This document shows positions 62,050 to 64,000 of a stretch of DNA of 64,000 bases, piece by piece; the stretch's first letter is position 1; each line of letters starts with the position of its first letter. A program made the translations under genes and the position numbers. The DNA lies in NCBI RefSeq assembly GCF_963966145.1, contig NC_091054.1:15872001-15936000 (forward strand), in the 5' to 3' direction. A model generated the notes under the pieces. It had not been told where the DNA came from. It saw nothing but the letters and a program-made list of their open reading frames with translations, and ran no database searches. The DNA comes from Tenebrio molitor (Eukaryota > Arthropoda > Insecta > Coleoptera > Tenebrionidae).

Positions 62050-62170
62050 AACCAAGGTAAGAAAGTGGTTTCTTGCAGACCGCAGGCAAAGATTATAAAC
62101 CGAGTCGTAGACGAGGTTTGTAAGTGCCTAAGGTCTGCAAGGACACTTTCTTAACAAGGTTTGAATACAA
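62050..62170. repeat. Palindromic CGAG module
   Basis: AAGAAAGTGGTTTCTTGCAGACC is mirrored imperfectly by GGTCTGCAAGGACACTTTCTT, with a core ACCGAGTCGTAGACGAGGTT. Same general design as the other CGAG palindromes in this window. Confidence 0.6.
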
Positions 62171-62830
62171 TTTTTTTCCCTACCGGCACAACTTTGTTGA
62201 AAAAAGTCAAAAAAGATGGTTATATTCGTGATTAAAACGAAAATTTTGAGAATTGAATAGTAGGCTGTGTTATTTGTTTAATTAACTTGTCATCGCATTT
62301 GAAGATTTGAGGTTTGTTCGAAAATTTGATATAAACAGGGTAAAGTAATCTACCTACCTAGCTTATCTGTTTATTTTCCAGATTATATGATTGACCTACC
62401 AACTTACTTCATTGAATTGGCTTTCATTTATCAATAACTTATTTCACTTTTGACACTTTTGACATTTGTATTTTGGTACAGTTTTACCATAAACATTTCA
62501 TGATTAACTTTCTTACCTTAGCGAGAAAGTTGAATTTTCTCACCTCAAATGAGGTATCCACAGCCTACATTTCTAACCGGTAGGGAGAAAAATTATTTTT
62601 TCAACGGTTCTTGTCAGATAAAGTTTAAAAGTACAAAACAAACATAGTGAACATCAAGAGCGATTTGTGTATTGGCGGCGGTCAAATAAACATTTCAGAA
62701 AAATTGAAACGTACAAAGTACCTAAGCGATTTACAAACACTGAATGTTTTGTAACACTCTTGGTAAGTGTGTAGTTCGTAAATCAAGTTTGTTTTATAAT
62801 TGAAATCTAATATAGTTGTCCGACACATTT

Positions 62831-62884
62831 ATGAGGAAATTCAACGGTTGGTTCATTTTTCTCTTGTTTGTTGTTTCAGCTATA
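62831..62884 (+). other. Possible signal-peptide first exon
   Basis: ATG followed by a hydrophobic stretch (MRKFNGWFIFLLFVVSAI, 18 codons) and a perfect donor ATA/GTAAGT. It could be the first coding exon of a secreted protein running out of the window on +. No second exon in phase was found before 64000, so this may be chance. Confidence 0.25.
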
Positions 62885-63189
62885 GTAAGTTATCGGATTG
62901 TTTGAAATAGACCCGTGACTAAGAGAAGTATGTTAGCGGTAATAGCAATATCGGAATTTGAAAAGTTTCTGTGCGTTGGAATTTATAATGTTCAAACAAA
63001 TTGCACAGTTTGTGATTAGGTAAAGATCAACATGTCGTATTCCGGCTGACTTAAGTCAATGATTAGTGTGTGGTGAAAATGAGTCTTTCAAAGCGCCTTT
63101 TAACAATAATTATTTAGATGACGTCCAGGAAGGCATAAAATGAAATATATTGATTTAAAGTGTACGTTTACTTAAACAAATATTTTTTC

Positions 63190-63705
63190 TAGTCACACCG
63201 GAAAGAGACAAAAACACTAAAAACCATCCTGTTATGTATCTAACTAATGAGCACATAAGTAATGAAGAACCTCTGGATGCGATACCTACATTATTTTTGC
63301 AGAATAAGGGTTATTGTCGTCACCAATGGTTTCTTATTTATTTTTTACTACGAAATAAATTCTCTTCATTGTCTTATAATGACAAAATTGTTAAAGAATT
63401 TAAACGACCTGGTCGTGCCATGTCAAATTCAATAATTAGTAAAGCTCCAATCGTAATTTTCAATGGTTTATCCAAAACCAGACAAAATGATATAAGTATT
63501 AATAGTGTAATTACAGTTACTGTTAAGGATGAAGTAAAAAGTAGGTATATTTTGTTTTTCATGGCAAGTCGATGTAATAACGGGTGTCTCCTCTTTTTCA
63601 CAATTATCTAAAATATTTCGTTTCATAAATGAGGAAAAAACTGTTGAGCGATTCATGTCTTTTTGTAATGTAAGTGAAGGTCATAAATCTGATTATGATG
63701 GCTAA
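63190..63705 (+). pseudogene. hAT-type (DUF4371-like) transposase relic
   Basis: An open stretch reads GYCRHQWFLIYFLLRNKF onward to ISINSVITVTVKDEVKSR. After a frameshift near 63555 the frame continues DVITGVSSFSQLSKIFRFIN then EEKTVERFMSF. The latter resembles the D-x-S-x-x-x-QLS-x-x-x-RYV...ERFL-x-F block of hAT/ZMYM-type transposase domains. It is disrupted and partial, and a separate host gene is unlikely. Confidence 0.4.
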
Positions 63706-64000
63706 TGGGGTATCGGTCAATTCAAGCAAGTTAAATGGTTTACATATTAAAATTAAAACAATTGCCTCTTAGGCATTTTTTACTCGTGGCTTTGTCATTG
63801 GTTGAATTTAATTTTGTAAAACAGGGAATGCAGGTTTTTTAGCCCAATATTGTAGACTTTTCGGCGTTTTTTTTTTCAAAATCAACAGAAACAATAAATA
63901 TTTTGCCAGAAATGCCAGAAATTTGTAATAAGAGGTTACCAGGTATTGTCTGGAAACTTGGAGCATAGGCTTGACAGAATACTGACCAAAATGAAGCAGG

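Noticed and set aside
1..64000. CRISPR arrays, operons, rRNA or tRNA genes
   Set aside because: None seen. The gene structure is eukaryotic; the only short tandem repeat (15399-15458) lacks spacers, and I recognised no tRNA cloverleaf by eye, though a tRNA scan was not possible.

Overview
This is a window of animal nuclear DNA, almost certainly an insect and most likely a beetle. Genes are split by introns (some only 49-53 bp), intergenic DNA is AT-rich, there are no operons, and DNA transposons and miniature inverted-repeat elements (MITEs) are dense. The beetle assignment is an inference from gene content (an FGF1-like gene of the kind known from Tribolium, digestive-type M14 carboxypeptidases, a tandem CRAL-TRIO family); no species can be named from sequence alone.

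Left part (1-8.7 kb): the 3' half of a polypeptide GalNAc-transferase gene on the + strand, with a tandem pair of equally long (181 bp), apparently mutually exclusive exons, followed by a complete five-exon CDK5RAP1 gene (614 aa) on +. CDK5RAP1 converges on the 3' end of CEP162 on the - strand.

Middle (8.7-60 kb): one CEP162 gene (760 aa in four phase-0 exons) frames nearly everything. Its last intron holds an intact pogo-like transposon, whose transposase carries a C-terminal PHD finger, inserted inside a roughly 800-bp hAT MITE. Its first intron, about 44.7 kb, holds at least six intact genes on the opposite strand: two secreted zinc carboxypeptidases (one A-like, one B-like by the specificity residue) and four intact six-exon CRAL-TRIO / alpha-tocopherol-transfer-protein-like genes (301-305 aa). 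Around these lie the remains of at least four further CRAL-TRIO copies: exons with stops, internal deletions, a destroyed donor, fused first/last exons, and fossil exon 5 sequences downstream of three copies. The array is interrupted by a mariner-type transposon with a nearly full-length transposase, a probable solo LTR, a Tigger-like relic, a Harbinger fragment and many TA-flanked MITEs.

Right part (60-64 kb): the CEP162 5' end, then the terminal exon of an FGF1-like growth-factor gene on - (a short exon easily missed by ORF calling), MITEs, and a decayed hAT-type transposase fragment at the edge.

The genes do not form a pathway. The main biological themes are a nested antisense gene cluster inside a ciliary gene, a birth-and-death lipid-transfer gene array, and layered transposon insertions. 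All exon joins below were deduced by eye from splice motifs, reading-frame continuity and comparison among paralogues; no search or alignment was run.
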